Of a DNA stretch of 64,000 bases, positions 33,601 to 48,600 are shown one piece after another. The notes below the pieces were generated by a model that was not told where the DNA came from, ran no database searches, and saw only the letters and a list, made by a program, of their open reading frames with translations. Origin of the DNA: Endomychus coccineus (Eukaryota; Arthropoda; Insecta; Coleoptera; Endomychidae); the NCBI GenBank assembly GCA_958510875.1, contig OY294070.1, positions 2,232,001 through 2,296,000 on the forward strand, read 5' to 3'. A program made the translations under genes and the position numbers. Every line of letters begins with the position of its first letter. The first letter of the stretch is position 1.

Positions 33601-36600
33601 TGATAGAGATGATGTTTTCACGGATACTAAATAATCAAGTCAAGCCGATGATATGGTGGCTGTGATATCTTCGTAACATGAATTGATTATCAAGTATCAA
33701 ATGTGTTGGTAATGTTGGAAGCCGAATGAAATTGGGTTGTGATAAAGATGATGTTTTCACGGATACTAAATAATCAAGTCAAGCCGATGATATGCTGGCT
33801 GTGATATCTTCGTAACATGAATTGATTATCAAGTATCAAATGTGTTGGTAATGTTGGAAGCCGAATGAAATTGGGTTGTGATAAAGATGATGTTTTCACG
33901 GATACTAAATAATCAAGTCAAGCCGATGATATGGTGGCTGTGATATCTTCGTAACATGAATTGATTATCAAGTATCAAATGTGTTGGTAATGTTGGAAGC
34001 CGAATGAAATTGGGTTGTGATAAAGATGATGTTTTCACGGATACTAAATAATCAAGTCAAGCCGATGATATGCTGGCTGTGATATCTTCGTAACATGAGT
34101 TGATTATCAAGTATCAAATGTGTTGGTAATGTTGGAAGCCGAATGAAATTGGGTTGTGATAAAGATGATGTTTTCACGGATACTAAATAATCAAGTCAAG
34201 CCGATGATATGCTGGCTGTGATATCTTCGTAACATGAGTTGATTATCAAGTATCAAATGTGTTGGTAATGTTGGAAGCCGAATGAAATTGGGTTGTGATA
34301 AAGATGATGTTTTCACGGATACTAAATAATCAAGTCAAGCCGATGATATGCTGGCTGTGATATCTTCGTAACATGAGTTGATTATCAAGTATCAAATGTG
34401 TTGGTAATGTTGGAAGCCGAATGAAATTGGGCTGTGATAGAGATGATGTTTTCACGGATACTAAATAATCAAGTCAAGCCGATGATATGGTGGCTGTGAT
34501 ATCTTCGTAACATGAGTTGATTATCAAGTATCAAATGTGTTGGTAATGTTGGAAGCCGAATGAAATTGGGTTGTGATAAAGATGATGTTTTCACGGATAC
34601 TAAATAATCAAGTCAAGCCGATGATATGCTGGCTGTGATATCTTCGTAACATGAGTTGATTATCAAGTATCAAATGTGTTGGTAATGTTGGAAGCCGAAT
34701 GAAATTGGGCTGTGATAGAGATGATGTTTTCACGGATACTAAATAATCAAGTCAAGCCGATGATATGGTGGCTGTGATATCTTCGTAACATGAATTGATT
34801 ATCAAGTATCAAATGTGTTGGTAATGTTGGAAGCCGAATGAAATTGGGTTGTGATAAAGATGATGTTTTCACGGATACTAAATAATCAAGTCAAGCCGAT
34901 GATATGCTGGCTGTGATATCTTCGTAACATGAATTGATTATCAAGTATCAAATGTGTTGGTAATGTTGGAAGCCGAATGAAATTGGGTTGTGATAAAGAT
35001 GATGTTTTCACGGATACTAAATAATCAAGTCAAGCCGATGATATGGTGGCTGTGATATCTTCGTAACATGAATTGATTATCAAGTATCAAATGTGTTGGT
35101 AATGTTGGAAGCCGAATGAAATTGGGTTGTGATAAAGATGATGTTTTCACGGATACTAAATAATCAAGTCAAGCCGATGATATGCTGGCTGTGATATCTT
35201 CGTAACATGAGTTGATTATCAAGTATCAAATGTGTTGGTAATGTTGGAAGCCGAATGAAATTGGGTTGTGATAAAGATGATGTTTTCACGGATACTAAAT
35301 AATCAAGTCAAGCCGATGATATGCTGGCTGTGATATCTTCGTAACATGAGTTGATTATCAAGTATCAAATGTGTTGGTAATGTTGGAAGCCGAATGAAAT
35401 TGGGCTGTGATAGAGATGATGTTTTCACGGATACTAAATAATCAAGTCAAGCCGATGATATGGTGGCTGTGATATCTTCGTAACATGAATTGATTATCAA
35501 GTATCAAATGTGTTGGTAATGTTGGAAGCCGAATGAAATTGGGTTGTGATAAAGATGATGTTTTCACGGATACTAAATAATCAAGTCAAGCCGATGATAT
35601 GCTGGCTGTGATATCTTCGTAACATGAATTGATTATCAAGTATCAAATGTGTTGGTAATGTTGGAAGCCGAATGAAATTGGGTTGTGATAAAGATGATGT
35701 TTTCACGGATACTAAATAATCAAGTCAAGCCGATGATATGGTGGCTGTGATATCTTCGTAACATGAATTGATTATCAAGTATCAAATGTGTTGGTAATGT
35801 TGGAAGCCGAATGAAATTGGGTTGTGATAAAGATGATGTTTTCACGGATACTAAATAATCAAGTCAAGCCGATGATATGCTGGCTGTGATATCTTCGTAA
35901 CATGAGTTGATTATCAAGTATCAAATGTGTTGGTAATGTTGGAAGCCGAATGAAATTGGGTTGTGATAAAGATGATGTTTTCACGGATACTAAATAATCA
36001 AGTCAAGCCGATGATATGCTGGCTGTGATATCTTCGTAACATGAGTTGATTATCAAGTATCAAATGTGTTGGTAATGTTGGAAGCCGAATGAAATTGGGT
36101 TGTGATAAAGATGATGTTTTCACGGATACTAAATAATCAAGTCAAGCCGATGATATGCTGGCTGTGATATCTTCGTAACATGAGTTGATTATCAAGTATC
36201 AAATGTGTTGGTAATGTTGGAAGCCGAATGAAATTGGGCTGTGATAGAGATGATGTTTTCACGGATACTAAATAATCAAGTCAAGCCGATGATATGGTGG
36301 CTGTGATATCTTCGTAACATGAGTTGATTATCAAGTATCAAATGTGTTGGTAATGTTGGAAGCCGAATGAAATTGGGCTGTGATAGAGATGATGTTTTCA
36401 CGGATACTAAATAATCAAGTCAAGCCGATGATATGCTGGCTGTGATATCTTCGTAACATGAGTTGATTATCAAGTATCAAATGTGTTGGTAATGTTGGAA
36501 GCCGAATGAAATTGGGCTGTGATAGAGATGATGTTTTCACGGATACTAAATAATCAAGTCAAGCCGATGATATGGTGGCTGTGATATCTTCGTAACATGA

Positions 36601-39600
36601 ATTGATTATCAAGTATCAAATGTGTTGGTAATGTTGGAAGCCGAATGAAATTGGGTTGTGATAAAGATGATGTTTTCACGGATACTAAATAATCAAGTCA
36701 AGCCGATGATATGGTGGCTGTGATATCTTCGTAACATGAATTGATTATCAAGTATCAAATGTGTTGGTAATGTTGGAAGCCGAATGAAATTGGGTTGTGA
36801 TAAAGATGATGTTTTCACGGATACTAAATAATCAAGTCAAGCCGATGATATGCTGGCTGTGATATCTTCGTAACATGAGTTGATTATCAAGTATCAAATG
36901 TGTTGGTAATGTTGGAAGCCGAATGAAATTGGGTTGTGATAAAGATGATGTTTTCACGGATACTAAATAATCAAGTCAAGCCGATGATATGCTGGCTGTG
37001 ATATCTTCGTAACATGAGTTGATTATCAAGTATCAAATGTGTTGGTAATGTTGGAAGCCGAATGAAATTGGGTTGTGATAAAGATGATGTTTTCACGGAT
37101 ACTAAATAATCAAGTCAAGCCGATGATATGCTGGCTGTGATATCTTCGTAACATGAGTTGATTATCAAGTATCAAATGTGTTGGTAATGTTGGAAGCCGA
37201 ATGAAATTGGGCTGTGATAGAGATGATGTTTTCACGGATACTAAATAATCAAGTCAAGCCGATGATATGGTGGCTGTGATATCTTCGTAACATGAGTTGA
37301 TTATCAAGTATCAAATGTGTTGGTAATGTTGGAAGCCGAATGAAATTGGGCTGTGATAGAGATGATGTTTTCACGGATACTAAATAATCAAGTCAAGCCG
37401 ATGATATGCTGGCTGTGATATCTTCGTAACATGAGTTGATTATCAAGTATCAAATGTGTTGGTAATGTTGGAAGCCGAATGAAATTGGGTTGTGATAAAG
37501 ATGATGTTTTCACGGATACTAAATAATCAAGTCAAGCCGATGATATGCTGGCTGTGATATCTTCGTAACATGAGTTGATTATCAAGTATCAAATGTGTTG
37601 GTAATGTTGGAAGCCGAATGAAATTGGGTTGTGATAAAGATGATGTTTTCACGGATACTAAATAATCAAGTCAAGCCGATGATATGCTGGCTGTGATATC
37701 TTCGTAACATGAGTTGATTATCAAGTATCAAATGTGTTGGTAATGTTGGAAGCCGAATGAAATTGGGCTGTGATAGAGATGATGATTTCACGGATACTAA
37801 ATAATCAAGTCAAGCCGATGATATGGTGGCTGTGATATCTTCGTAACATGAGTTGATTATCAAGTATCAAATGTGTTGGTAATGTTGGAAGCCGAATGAA
37901 ATTGGGCTGTGATAGAGATGATGTTTTCACGGATACTAAATAATCAAGTCAAGCCGATGATATGGTGGCTGTGATATCTTCGTAACATGAATTGATTATC
38001 AAGTATCAAATGTGTTGGTAATGTTGGAAGCCGAATGAAATTGGGTTGTGATAGAGATGATGTTTTCACGGATACTAAATAATCAAGTCAAGCCGATGAT
38101 ATGCTGGCTGTGATATCTTCGTAACATGAGTTGATTATCAAGTATCAAATGTGTTGGTAATGTTGGAAGCCGAATGAAATTGGGCTGTGATAGAGATGAT
38201 GTTTTCACGGATACTAAATAATCAAGTCAAGCCGATGATATGGTGGCTGTGATATCTTCGTAACATGAGTTGATTATCAAGTATCAAATGTGTTGGTAAT
38301 GTTGGAAGCCGAATGAAATTGGGCTGTGATAGAGATGATGTTTTCACGGATACTAAATAATCAAGTCAAGCCGATGATATGCTGGCTGTGATATCTTCGT
38401 AACATGAGTTGATTATCAAGTATCAAATGTGTTGGTAATGTTGGAAGCCGAATGAAATTGGGCTGTGATAGAGATGATGTTTTCACGGATACTAAATAAT
38501 CAAGTCAAGCCGATGATATGGTGGCTGTGATATCTTCGTAACATGAATTGATTATCAAGTATCAAATGTGTTGGTAATGTTGGAAGCCGAATGAAATTGG
38601 GTTGTGATAGAGATGATGTTTTCACGGATACTAAATAATCAAGTCAAGCCGATGATATGGTGGCTGTGATATCTTCGTAACATGAATTGATTATCAAGTA
38701 TCAAATGTGTTGGTAATGTTGGAAGCCGAATGAAATTGGGTTGTGATAAAGATGATGTTTTCACGGATACTAAATAATCAAGTCAAGCCGATGATATGCT
38801 GGCTGTGATATCTTCGTAACATGAGTTGATTATCAAGTATCAAATGTGTTGGTAATGTTGGAAGCCGAATGAAATTGGGCTGTGATAGAGATGATGTTTT
38901 CACGGATACTAAATAATCAAGTCAAGCCGATGATATGGTGGCTGTGATATCTTCGTAACATGAATTGATTATCAAGTATCAAATGTGTTGGTAATGTTGG
39001 AAGCCGAATGAAATTGGGTTGTGATAGAGATGATGTTTTCACGGATACTAAATAATCAAGTCAAGCCGATGATATGGTGGCTGTGATATCTTCGTAACAT
39101 GAATTGATTATCAAGTATCAAATGTGTTGGTAACGTTGGAAGCCGAATGAAATTGGGTTGTGATAAAGATGATGTTTTCACGGATACTAAATAATCAAGT
39201 CAAGCCGATGATATGGTGGCTGTGATATCTTCGTAAAATGAATTGATGATTATCAAGTATCAAATGTGTTGGTAATGTTGGAAGCCGAATGAAATTGGGT
39301 TGTGATAAAGATGATGTTTTCACGGATACTAAATAATCAAGTCAAGCCGATGATATGGTGGCTGTGATATCTTCGTAACATGAATTGATTATCAAGTATC
39401 AAATGTGTTGGTAATGTTGGAAGCCGAATGAAATTGGGTTGTGATAAAGATGATGTTTTCACGGATACTAAATAATCAAGTCAAGCCGATGATATGGTGG
39501 CTGTGATATCTTCGTAACATGAATTGATTATGAAAAATCTTGTCTTCCGGATGGATTCCGCGTCACAATAGCTCGACTTGATGCCGACGTTTCGCCAACC

Positions 39601-42600
39601 ATTACAGGTGGCATCTTCAGGGCAGGCTTGAGGCTTGAACTGAAACTGGTTCTACTGGTTTCTGTAGCCGTATTTATTGTAGGAAAAATCCTTCACGCTA
39701 CATAGTTCACTGCCTTTGTTCCGGTGGTTAACTTCGTTCCGGCACCTGACCCTGCCGTTGTGCGATCATGTGCGAAGTGGAATTTTCGAGGATGGGTTTC
39801 CAAATGTTGGGAAGGTAATATCCTGAGTCACGGTTCAGATTGTTCGGATGTTTTTGGATTTCTATAGCTTCAAGAATTTTTCGCTGATAGAAGTTTGGGG
39901 CTCGGACTAGGATTTTAGTATCTTCAAAAAGGATTTGATGATTTGTGTTAAACTTGTGTTCCGCAAGTGCAGATCTACTAGTGTCACGAAGTCTTGTACA
40001 TCGCTCATGTTCTTTCACACGAGTAGCTACTGTACGACCTGTTTCACCAATGTAGACCTTACCGCAAGAACAGGGAATACTATAAACACCTTCTGAGTGA
40101 AGAGGAGGAAGGGGATCTTTAATAGGTTTGTAAAACTGAGATAATTTTGGAAGTGTGGAAAAACGGGTAGAAATATTATGTTTTTTGAGGATTTTGGAAA
40201 TTCGATCTGTTATATTTTGAATATATGGAAGATAGGCCGTGGATAAAGCAGGTGGGAGGGTTTCTGGCTCAGGTCGATTTGGAATTTTAGGTGAAGTGTA
40301 TTTCTTTATGGCTTTTTGAATGTTGTAATGGGAGAAATTATTTGATAATAAGGCAGATGATAGATGTTTCAATTCTGATTTTAAAGATTGAGGCTGAGAT
40401 AGGTTGACAGCTCTGTGGACCAGGGAGTTTATGACAGATTGCTTTTGGGCAGGGTGGTGGTGGGAAAGACCATTGAGGTATCTATCGGTATGGGTGGGTT
40501 TCCGATACACAGAATGTCCTAAAGTACCGTCAGTCTGTCGACTAACCAATACATCCAGGAACGGGAGTGAACCTTGCGATTCGACTTCCATGGTGAAACG
40601 GATATTGGGATGTAATGAATTTAAATGATTGAGGAAGGGAACAAGCTTTTCGCGACCATGTTGCCAAATAACGAAAGTATCGTCTACATATCTAAACCAA
40701 CATTTCGGCTTGAGAACAGATGAGTCAATGGCATCTTGTTCAAAAGCTTCCATGAAGATATTAGCTATGATCGGGGAAAGTGGGGAACCCATGGCAGCTC
40801 CCGAGGACTGCTCGTAGAACTTGCCATCGTATTGAAAATATGTGGAGGATAGACAAAAATCAATTAACGGTAGTAAGTCCGTTGAAATGTTTTTGGCAGG
40901 TAACAATTGAGAAATTATGGAAAGGGTGTCTGGAATGGGAACATTGGTAAACAGTGATTCGACGTCGAAGCTGACGAGCAAATCGCATGGGTCAACTTTC
41001 AACGTTTGAAGTTTTTCAACGAAATGAAAGGAATTCAGGATAAAACTATTGGAATCACCTACAAGGGGTTTGAGAATAGATGACAGGTATCGGGAGAGTT
41101 TATAAGTAGGAGATCCGATAGTGCTGACAATTGGTCTCAGGGGAACTGAGGGCTTATGAATTTTAGGCAAACCATATAAACGGGGACATTTTGAACAATG
41201 GGGGATAAGAAATTTCTTATCTGAATCAGGAAGGGAAGAATGACGAATAATTTGTGAAATTGAACGTTCTATAGAGGAGGTGGGATCTTTTGGTAGAAGC
41301 TTATAGGAATCAGTTTGCAGATGTTGCAGGATTTTGTTATCATAATCTGAACGATTCATGACAACAGTGGAGTTTCCTTTATCAGCCCTCAAAATAGCCA
41401 AATCAGGTTTTGATTTGAGTGAATTGAGAGCTTGAATTAAAGGTTTAGGGCAATTTGATTTAGGAATCTTGGAATGACGAAGAATTTTAGCAGTTTCGAA
41501 ACGAATTTCATCTGCTGCGAGATGGGGAACTTTATGTAGGGATGCTTCTACAGCAGAAATAATGGATGTCGTAGGAATATTTTTGGGGGAGAAGACAAAA
41601 TTAGGACCTTTAGATAGAACCGATTGTTCAGCTTCAGTAAGGGTATGTGCAGATAAATTAACCACAGTATTTACAAGAGGAGTTGGTCTTGAAGGTTGGT
41701 GCTGAGGGCGTTGGGAGGCAAGAAGTTTATTGAATTTTTGAATATGGCGTTTGGAATTGAGGGTACGAATTTGATCGGCTTGATCGTAGGTAATTCGGTC
41801 GAGAACCAACCAATCGGATGCTGAAAGGGTATTTGAAAGTTCAAGGTGGAGGCCAAAGAGGGTTATATTGATGAAATTGATCTCGCGTCTAGTATACTTA
41901 ATTCGTTCCCGAATCAAAGCTAAACTAGCGCGCTTAAATATGTTTTTGGATGAATGTGAATTTATGGGATGGGATATTTTAAGGAAATTGGGAATCAAAT
42001 TATGATCACGACAACGACAAAGAAAAGTAAGAGAACAAAGCAAACTCACCAGTTTGGTGCGAAGATTTCCCAGGGTTCTGGATTTCTTCTTGATTTCCTC
42101 TCCGTAGAGGTTGGATATCTTGGATAGTAGACTTCCGCGCCTGCCCTGAAGATGCCACCTGTAATGGTTGGCGAAACGTCGGCATCAAGTCGAGCTATTG
42201 TGACGCGGAATCCATCCGGAAGACAAGATTTTTCAAGATTAGCTGTCCGCGGAAGTCTACTATCCAAGATATGAATTGATTATCAAGTATCAAATGTGTT
42301 GGTGATGTTGGAAGCCGAATGAAATTGGGTTGTGATAGAGATGATGTTTTCACGGATACTAAATAATCAAGTCAAACCGATGATATGGTGGCTGTGATAT
42401 CTTCGTAACATGAATTGATTATCAAGTATCAAATGTGTTGGTAATGTTGGAAGCCGAATGAAATTGGGTTGTGATAAAGATGATGTTTTCACGGATACTA
42501 AATAATCAAGTCAAGCCGATGATATGGTGGCTGTGATATCTTCGTAACATGAATTGATTATCAAGTATCAAATGTGTTGGTAATGTTGGAAGCCGAATGA

Positions 42601-45600
42601 AATTGGGTTGTGATAAAGATGATGTTTTCACGGATACTAAATAATCAAGTCAAGCCGATGATATGGTGGCTGTGATATCTTCGTAACATGAATTGATTAT
42701 CAAGTATCAAATGTGTTGGTAATGTTGGTCGCCGAATGAAATTGGGTTGTGATAAAGATGATGTTTTCACGGATACTAAATAATCAAGTCAAGCCGATGA
42801 TATGGTGGCTGTGATATCTTCGTAACATGAATTGATTATCAAGTATCAAATGTGTTGGTAATGTTGGAAGCCGAATGAAATTGGGTTGTGATAGAGATGA
42901 GGTTTTCACGGATACTAAATAATCAAGTCAAGCCGATGATATGGTGGCTGTGATATCTTCGTAACATGAATTGATTATCAAGTATCAAACGTGTTGGTAA
43001 TGTTGGAAGTCGAATGAAATAGGGTTGTGATAACGATGTTTTCATGGATACCGAATAAACAAGTCAGGCCAATGATATGTGGCTGTGATATCTTCGTATC
43101 ATTCTTCAGTAATTAATAAATTCCATAGTTTGTTTTCTACATTTGCAATACAACCAGTTTATAGATGTTAAAACAAGCTAAAACACAGTTTAGGCAACAC
43201 CTTCGATGAAGTTTCCGATTTCGGCGAATCAGGGAATTACAAGATCAATTGTGAGTCGTATTGAAAATGCTATGTGGATCAAACTAGAAGGAACATTATT
43301 TCAACTCGTTATAAGGAACATTTTGTCCTTATAAAGAAAAATAATGATGAAAAATCAGCGGTAGCCGAACATATTTTGAATACAGGTCACACCATTGTTT
43401 ACATTATTATCTCCAAATAGTATTTAAAGAGGCACATTTTGATTTATAATTTAGTTTACTCTGATGATGGTCCTCCGTACTTTGACAGTATATGTAGTGG
43501 GTGATTGTTTACAGTGTTATAATGTATCCACAGTGTGAACTCTTTAATAGTATATTGATTAAATTGTAATTTAAAATGGAATGTCACTAATTAACATACA
43601 AATCAAATCAATTTTTTTTTCAGGTTTGTTTGGACTGATAGTACTTGGAACTCTACAAATACCGTTCTATTTCATCAAAGCTGGCCCTCCGTTCACGGAC
43701 AATCCCAACGGCTCCTTGGAAGATGCCTTGGATGCTTTTGTGCAGATCTTTCATAGTTGGAAGCTGGTGTTGGCCGTTTCTGGTAAGTTTCGTTTATCAC
43801 AGATACAATTTTGAATACTGAAGGATCGAATGATCAAGCATGCTTCAGAAAAGCGGATTCCGCAATCCCAAATATGATGATGTAAGGTACAACTATTTCT
43901 ATGAAGTCTTCCATAACAATGCTCGTGATCACCACCAACATCACCCGTTCATGGGACGATCATGTGAGGTTCTTTGCGAAAACAGCTTTTTTGAGTCGAG
44001 ACAATTGAGGCAATTTTAAATTTGGGTGGCAGCAATTTGATCGAGAAAAAAATTATAGAAACACAATTCATAGAAATCTTTTGATCGAAAGTTTTGATAG
44101 AAAGTATATTTGATAGGAACATACATTAAGGAGAAATTCGATCTTGTTGGGTTAGGTTAGGTTGTGTTATGTATTAACAATCAAAAATTGTTTCTATCAA
44201 ATGTATTTCTTACCATAAAATATTCGATTTACTGTACAGAGTGGTCTGAATTGGACACTTTTGATAGGAAACGCCAATTTCTAGAGGAGCCAGAAAAAAA
44301 CTAACCTACATGTTACGAGCTCAGTTTTTGTGAGAAAGTAAATACCAAAAACCGCATATCGATATCTTGAAATGTCTAAGATACAGGCTGGTTTTCAATT
44401 TACTGCATTTTTGACTCATCTAAGTAAATTCTTAATTTATGAATTTTTGTTTCTGTAAAAACATGGTTGAGGCACTTTCTTAAAAGGAATCCAATGGTAT
44501 CTCCAGTTCTTTAATTTAAAAAAATGATTTTGAATCTACGACATGAACTTTTATTTTCTCTAATGGACCCACCCGCCCGTATATTTTTCTATATTTGTTT
44601 TTGAAATAATTTTCTCTTTCCAACTATGTATCATACTTGCTACTTTTCGTTTTAAACTTTCATTTTATTGCTGTTTTCAAAATATTTAGAGATCGTTCAG
44701 TAACGTTGCATGCTTGCTCGCTCCAGAGCATATAAGAATAGCGAAACAGCTGTCTGGAACTATAAGTTTGTGACGTTGCTGATCGATCTGGCTAGACAGA
44801 ACTTATCAATTTTAATTTTTTTTTTTTAGGAACAATAATTTCAATTGCATTTTTCAATTTTGCTGGTATTAGCGTCACAAAAGAAATGTCAGCTACAACT
44901 AGAATGGTGTTGGATAGTGTGCGAACGCTTGTTATTTGGATGTTCAGTTTGATGTTTTTGGGACAGGTTTTCCACTGGCTACAGGTATGTACAGTATTGG
45001 AAAATCGCCGTTCCTTCCAGCAAATTGCTTATTTTCAGATTGAAAATAATTCTTTTAAAAAATCCTCGAATACGAGGTGCGGCATTAGTATGGAACATGT
45101 GGATGGAACATTAAAAGTATCTGGAAAACCGAAAGACAGATCATTTCGAAATTTAGTGAGCATGGATAATGACACATGCTCTATCCGTCCAAAATATGTT
45201 CATCGATGTAGTGTTGCCTTTTATAGTAGAAAGTAGTAGCTACTTTATTTCAAATAGAACACCCCGTATATTATATCATTTTTGGAATCCTCAAAGGACT
45301 CTTCATAACTTTCCCTGACAATTCCCCCCTATATCTATGTGTGGCAGTTTTCGCGATAAAAATTATTTTGTCAAATGTTAGCGTAAAACCTGACCAATTA
45401 AAATTAACGATTTTTTCACAATGCAAATTTTCGAAATATCGCAATTTGGGTCATTGCTGCGTAAGAGCATTTTCTGCCTAAGAACCGGATCTCAGTTTCA
45501 GCATACAGGGGAGGCTCAAAAGTTAGTTCTTTCCCAAGACTCATAAAATGACTGAACCTCAGTTTTTTAAATGGAACATACTGTGTATTATTACTTATTT

Positions 45601-48600
45601 GTTATTACATATAAATTCTCGGACAATAGGTCACACTAACACATATGCTTATCAGTTTCGTCTTTACGTACGTTTCGGTGTAATCTCATGACCATCATCA
45701 GAAAACGTATCACTGTCTAAAATGGGAATTCTTTTTTGTAAATATTGGTTAAAGATTGCTGTATTATAAGTCCCATCGCAATCTAAACAATTTAATGTGT
45801 ATACTGTGTGGGTTTGTCTATCTTTAGGTATTAAAAATTGTTCTAAATACAGTGGAAATTAATGGTTCCCCAAAAACATTTTTCAGTTCCATCATTAAAG
45901 AAAGAATAAACAAAATCTATAATGGAACATCATATATAAAACACCAATGCATTTTTTTCAAAAAACGTGTGGCACTCGGGGACTGCCGCGGTGAAGCTAT
46001 TGCATAGCATTTTTTCTCAACTTATGCAATTATGATTATTTATTTATTTTTAATTCTTTTTTCTTTGATATTAATTCAAGTTTTTTTCTTTGATATTAAT
46101 TCAAGTTACACTTTTTGAGCGTGGTGACCGATAAGAAAACAATTTTTTTTCTTTTATTGAATAAATGAGAAGTTAATATCGTTTAAAATATTTTAATTAT
46201 CTTACAATACATGTAGTTATTCAGGAATTTGTTATCATTGAAACTTTAGGTTTATGGTAACTGAAATAAGAGACATAAGTTTGAGACTTGATATCCTCTA
46301 AATATCTGGAAAATACCGCGTCAATGGTGGCCCCATAATTTCTTGTGGATTCTTGTGGATCATTATTCATTTTCAAATTCAATTTTTCCGAAAGAAAAGT
46401 TGTCAACCGCTCTGATTTTTTATCAGCGAAGTTGATGTTGAAATCGCCAGCCAAGATAAGTGGAAATTTATTACCATTTGTACCAAGTATTTTCGGCCCT
46501 TCTTTAGTGTACTCCAGTAAAGTGCGATGAATAAAATGCTCTACCTCGTCCAATTTTGGATTCGGAGAAATGTAAATTGCTACCATGACTATGTGTAGGC
46601 CATTTCTAAGTTTGCATGAGCACGCACAAATATCTCCAACAAATGAGCGCCTAACATTAACATCGCTAACGTGTGCAATATGTATTTCAATATTCGGAGT
46701 CATAATATTAGTAACATTATTATTATTTTGGTAAATAGCTACCCCACCTTTTGGAACAGTATCTCGTTTGAATTGAACAATACAATTGAAATTAGGTATT
46801 TCAATCGGATTATCATGCGCCATGCAAGTTTCGGTAAGAAGCAACACATTTGTTTGTCTCGTAACTGAATCTTGTAAATCGTATTTGTGACTATTTAGAC
46901 TTTGGCAATTGAAAGTCATTATTGAAATGCCATTTCTATTACTAAGGAAATCTAAGACACTTTGAGCTGTCGTCTGAACACTATTTAAAGGCAGCAGTCT
47001 TTTGAATTCTTGCAACAAAGATGCAGTCGATGCAGCTTGCCTTCGATTATTATAAAACTTGAATGTAGAATTATCGTTTTTTGTCGTGATATACAATTTT
47101 TCAATATTAGTCACCCGAGAGAGCGCAACATAAACGAGTTCCTGTTATTTTTCGTTACGGAATTTCTTGATTCGGTCGTCGCGCTCAAAGCCCGCGATAA
47201 AAGCTATATGCAATATATGCAATAGCTTAATAGAAACAGGTACTCTCAGATCTCTGCTACGCGCGTCTAACGTATAAACTCTAACTGACGCGTAGCGAGC
47301 TCCTAGAGGCATATGTCAAAATTATTTCGTTCGTAGCTAATTACATAGGACGTCTGGAGTTCATGCAATTATGTTTTTAGATAATTCGAACCTTCTAATT
47401 TCGATAGGCCACGTGAAAATTCCGGAGTCTAAAGCGCTAGAATGTTATAACATTCGTATAAAATAGCGAAATTTCTCACTTTTAGTAACTTCAAATTAAT
47501 TAATTAATTTGACACATGTTAGGTGTTTAGGTCTTACATTATTTTTCGTTGAGGATTTCTTGATTCGGTCACCGCGCTGAAAGCCCGCGTAAAAGCTATA
47601 TGCAATAGCTTAAAAAAATAAATGGTAATATAGATAATTTTATAACATTACCGTAGATTCCGGATATCTCTCAAAGAAAATTGAGAAATGTTTAAACAAA
47701 TATGATATAAATGTTGCGCACAAACCTACTAACTGTGTTGGGAAATATTTTTCGAATCTAAAACCTTTAATATCTAAAGATAAACAAACCCACACAGTAT
47801 ACAAATTAAATTGTTTAGATTGCCATGGAACTTATACAGGAATCTCTAAACAATATTTACAAAAAAGAATGTGTGACCACAAGTATACAAGAAAAAAAAA
47901 CTTAAAAATTCCTAAAGATAAACAAACCAAATAAAAATAATACGCATCATATATGTGAGTGGGTCAAGAATCATTAAATACTTATTTAGAAAGCTGTGAA
48001 ATTCCCTTATGCCTATCTCGTACAGTTTGTGAGTTATGATCATTTATGTTATGAAATCGTCTTCAATAAAAATAATGATTGGATAGTGATTTAGATAGTA
48101 GGCTATCAACTTCACTCTGACACATATTATTTCATGAAAAAAAATTGATACTTAGAAAATTTATAAGCAAAAAGATGTTCGGTTTTCTTCCACAACTGTA
48201 TTACGTTTTGATGAAACTTTATTTACAAAAGTTCAAAATAACTATTTAAAATCATTTGAAAACGACCATCTGATCAAATAATATATAATATGAATGGAAA
48301 CATATTTTTACAAGCCTTGTAAAAAATGCATGCAAATTGTTTTTTCTAGATTTTCTTAAACTGGTCATGAATATGTACAAAAAATATTTTATTTTTTACC
48401 AGAAATAATAAAATAAGTCCTTGCCAGTTTGATTTTAGGCAAACTAATCATTACATTCCCTTATTTTAAAAATTGTCAATTTAGACAGTGAATCAACTTG
48501 TGTTTACTGAAATAAAATGTTAATAATCTAACCTTTACAGCTTCTGGGTTTCTTGGCACTCTTAATTGGTATGAGTCTGTACAACAATATAACCTTCACT

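Larger units (their letters stand above)
39532..42270 (-). mobile_element. Complete Penelope-like element inside the satellite
   Basis: A 2739-bp insertion flanked by 13-bp duplications of satellite sequence (ATGAATTGATTAT at 39519-39531 and 42271-42283). It carries one long ORF, 97-bp terminal inverted repeats (39531-39627 and 42139-42235) and a further short inverted pair near its right end (about 42111-42138 against 42247-42272). Confidence 0.93.

Noticed and set aside
44150..44180. Interstitial telomere repeat (TTAGG)
   Set aside because: Only two to three partial units of GGTTA; chance level in this composition.
44886..45236. Longer exon 6 of SLC35F6 reading through into 45236
   Set aside because: A clear GT donor at 44985 joins in phase to the final exon at 48541; the read-through tail has no similarity.
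46221..47114. LINE endonuclease
   Set aside because: The EEP domain is preceded in frame by a Pif1 helicase motif, which fits a Helentron.
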